From Ianthella basta (Eukaryota > Porifera > Demospongiae > Verongiida > Ianthellidae): DNA of 64,000 bases. Location of the stretch: assembly GCA_964019415.1 (NCBI GenBank), contig OZ025887.1, positions 6,463,732 to 6,527,731 of the forward strand. Reading direction: 5' to 3'. Position 1 is the first letter of the stretch; every line of letters starts with the position of its first letter. The position numbers were made by a program, and so were the translations under genes. Of the stretch, positions 63,698 to 64,000 are shown piece by piece. The notes beneath the pieces were generated by a model, which did no database searches, had not been told where the DNA came from, and saw only the letters and a program-made list of their open reading frames with translations.

Positions 63698-64000
63698 CAC
63701 AGGGCCGTCGGAGGCAATTTAGAAGTGGTAAGGCCATTGGGTGTAGGATCCAAAATGTTGCGAGCGGAGCGAGCGAAAAATTTTTTTTAGCTACTTTTAA
63801 TTATCATACACATGCTTGCTGCAGATCTGTGCCTCAAGAATGGTGATGCCTTTGCTAGCCCAGCATGCACTCTCGATCAGTCAGTAAATCGTTTTAAGAG
63901 GGTTGCATAGATTTCACAATAAATCATGTACTTGTTTTGCATGCATTGTCTGTACACAGTATATAATGAATGAAGCCATATCAATATTTCCACAGGTTAG
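63698..64000. other. Right flank of the satellite, unique sequence
   Basis: Begins ACAGGGCCGTCGGAGGC and contains GCGAGCGGAGCGAGCG followed by an A5T8 run (63759-63788), which looks like a transposon terminal region. Further on are a candidate acceptor TTGCTGCAG|ATCTG (63825) with a short open stretch and an AATAAA at about 63921. Too little to call a gene. Confidence 0.4.

Noticed and set aside
50916-63790. Many long ORFs (100-425 codons) rich in Leu, Ile, Pro, His, Ser and Cys
   Set aside because: All are translations of the 10-bp satellite in rotating frames; no start context, splice structure or homology.
63825-63905. Candidate terminal exon after TTGCTGCAG with AATAAA downstream
   Set aside because: Short, no homology recognised, and the only upstream sequence is satellite.

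Overview
The window is intron-rich eukaryotic nuclear DNA from an animal, most likely an early-branching one such as a demosponge. GT-AG introns with AG-rich acceptors, bilaterian-like orthologues (RALGAPA, Claspin, TADA2B, PPP4R2, GSKIP, a FoxG-like factor, a PDZRN-like RING-PDZ protein), gene spacings of 40-250 bp and the many minisatellites support an animal. A receptor fused to a phosphatidylinositol-phosphate kinase, a fusion I do not know from bilaterians, points to a basal lineage. The exact taxon is inference.

Layout. 1-0.5 kb: GSKIP (-), head to head with TRMT5 (+, 0.54-3.6 kb). 3.7-4.7 kb: single-exon FoxG-like gene (-). 5.5-23 kb: a many-exon RalGAP alpha gene (-), its introns filled with about a dozen unrelated tandem arrays and one 451-bp MITE. 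23.2-25.4 kb: a vWA-domain protein (+) sharing a 227-bp divergent promoter with RALGAPA. 25.6-29.4 kb: Claspin (-). 30.2-33.1 kb: RING/PDZ protein (+) with a second MITE in an intron. 33.3-35.4 kb: PPP4R2 (-), divergent from TADA2B (+, 35.5-38.3 kb). 38.4-41.5 kb: DDX28-type helicase (+). 41.5-44.5 kb: GPCR-PIPK fusion (+). 44.6-48.7 kb: long coiled-coil protein (+). 48.7-50.1 kb: gene-free, partly AT-rich, with a duplicated hairpin. 50.1-50.8 kb: 20-bp minisatellite. 50.8-63.7 kb: about 12.9 kb of a degenerate 10-bp satellite with two unique islands. 63.7-64 kb: unique sequence.

The genes form a housekeeping neighbourhood with no evident common pathway: tRNA methylation, Ral GTPase control, replication checkpoint, PP4 regulation, SAGA-type chromatin, organellar RNA helicase, lipid-kinase receptor. 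Most gene models were built by matching conserved protein blocks to consensus splice sites by eye. For six genes (TRMT5, vWA, PDZRN, TADA2B, DDX28, GPCR-PIPK) the exon lengths sum to an exact open frame.

Most unusual observations: the GPCR-PIPK fusion; minisatellites that start at, or within about 20 nt of, 5' splice sites and repeat the donor motif; two GC-AG introns; a possible 26-nt intron in PPP4R2; two MITEs with clear terminal repeats; and a decamer satellite that matches the DNA helical repeat, flips strand at its left edge and produces long false ORFs.
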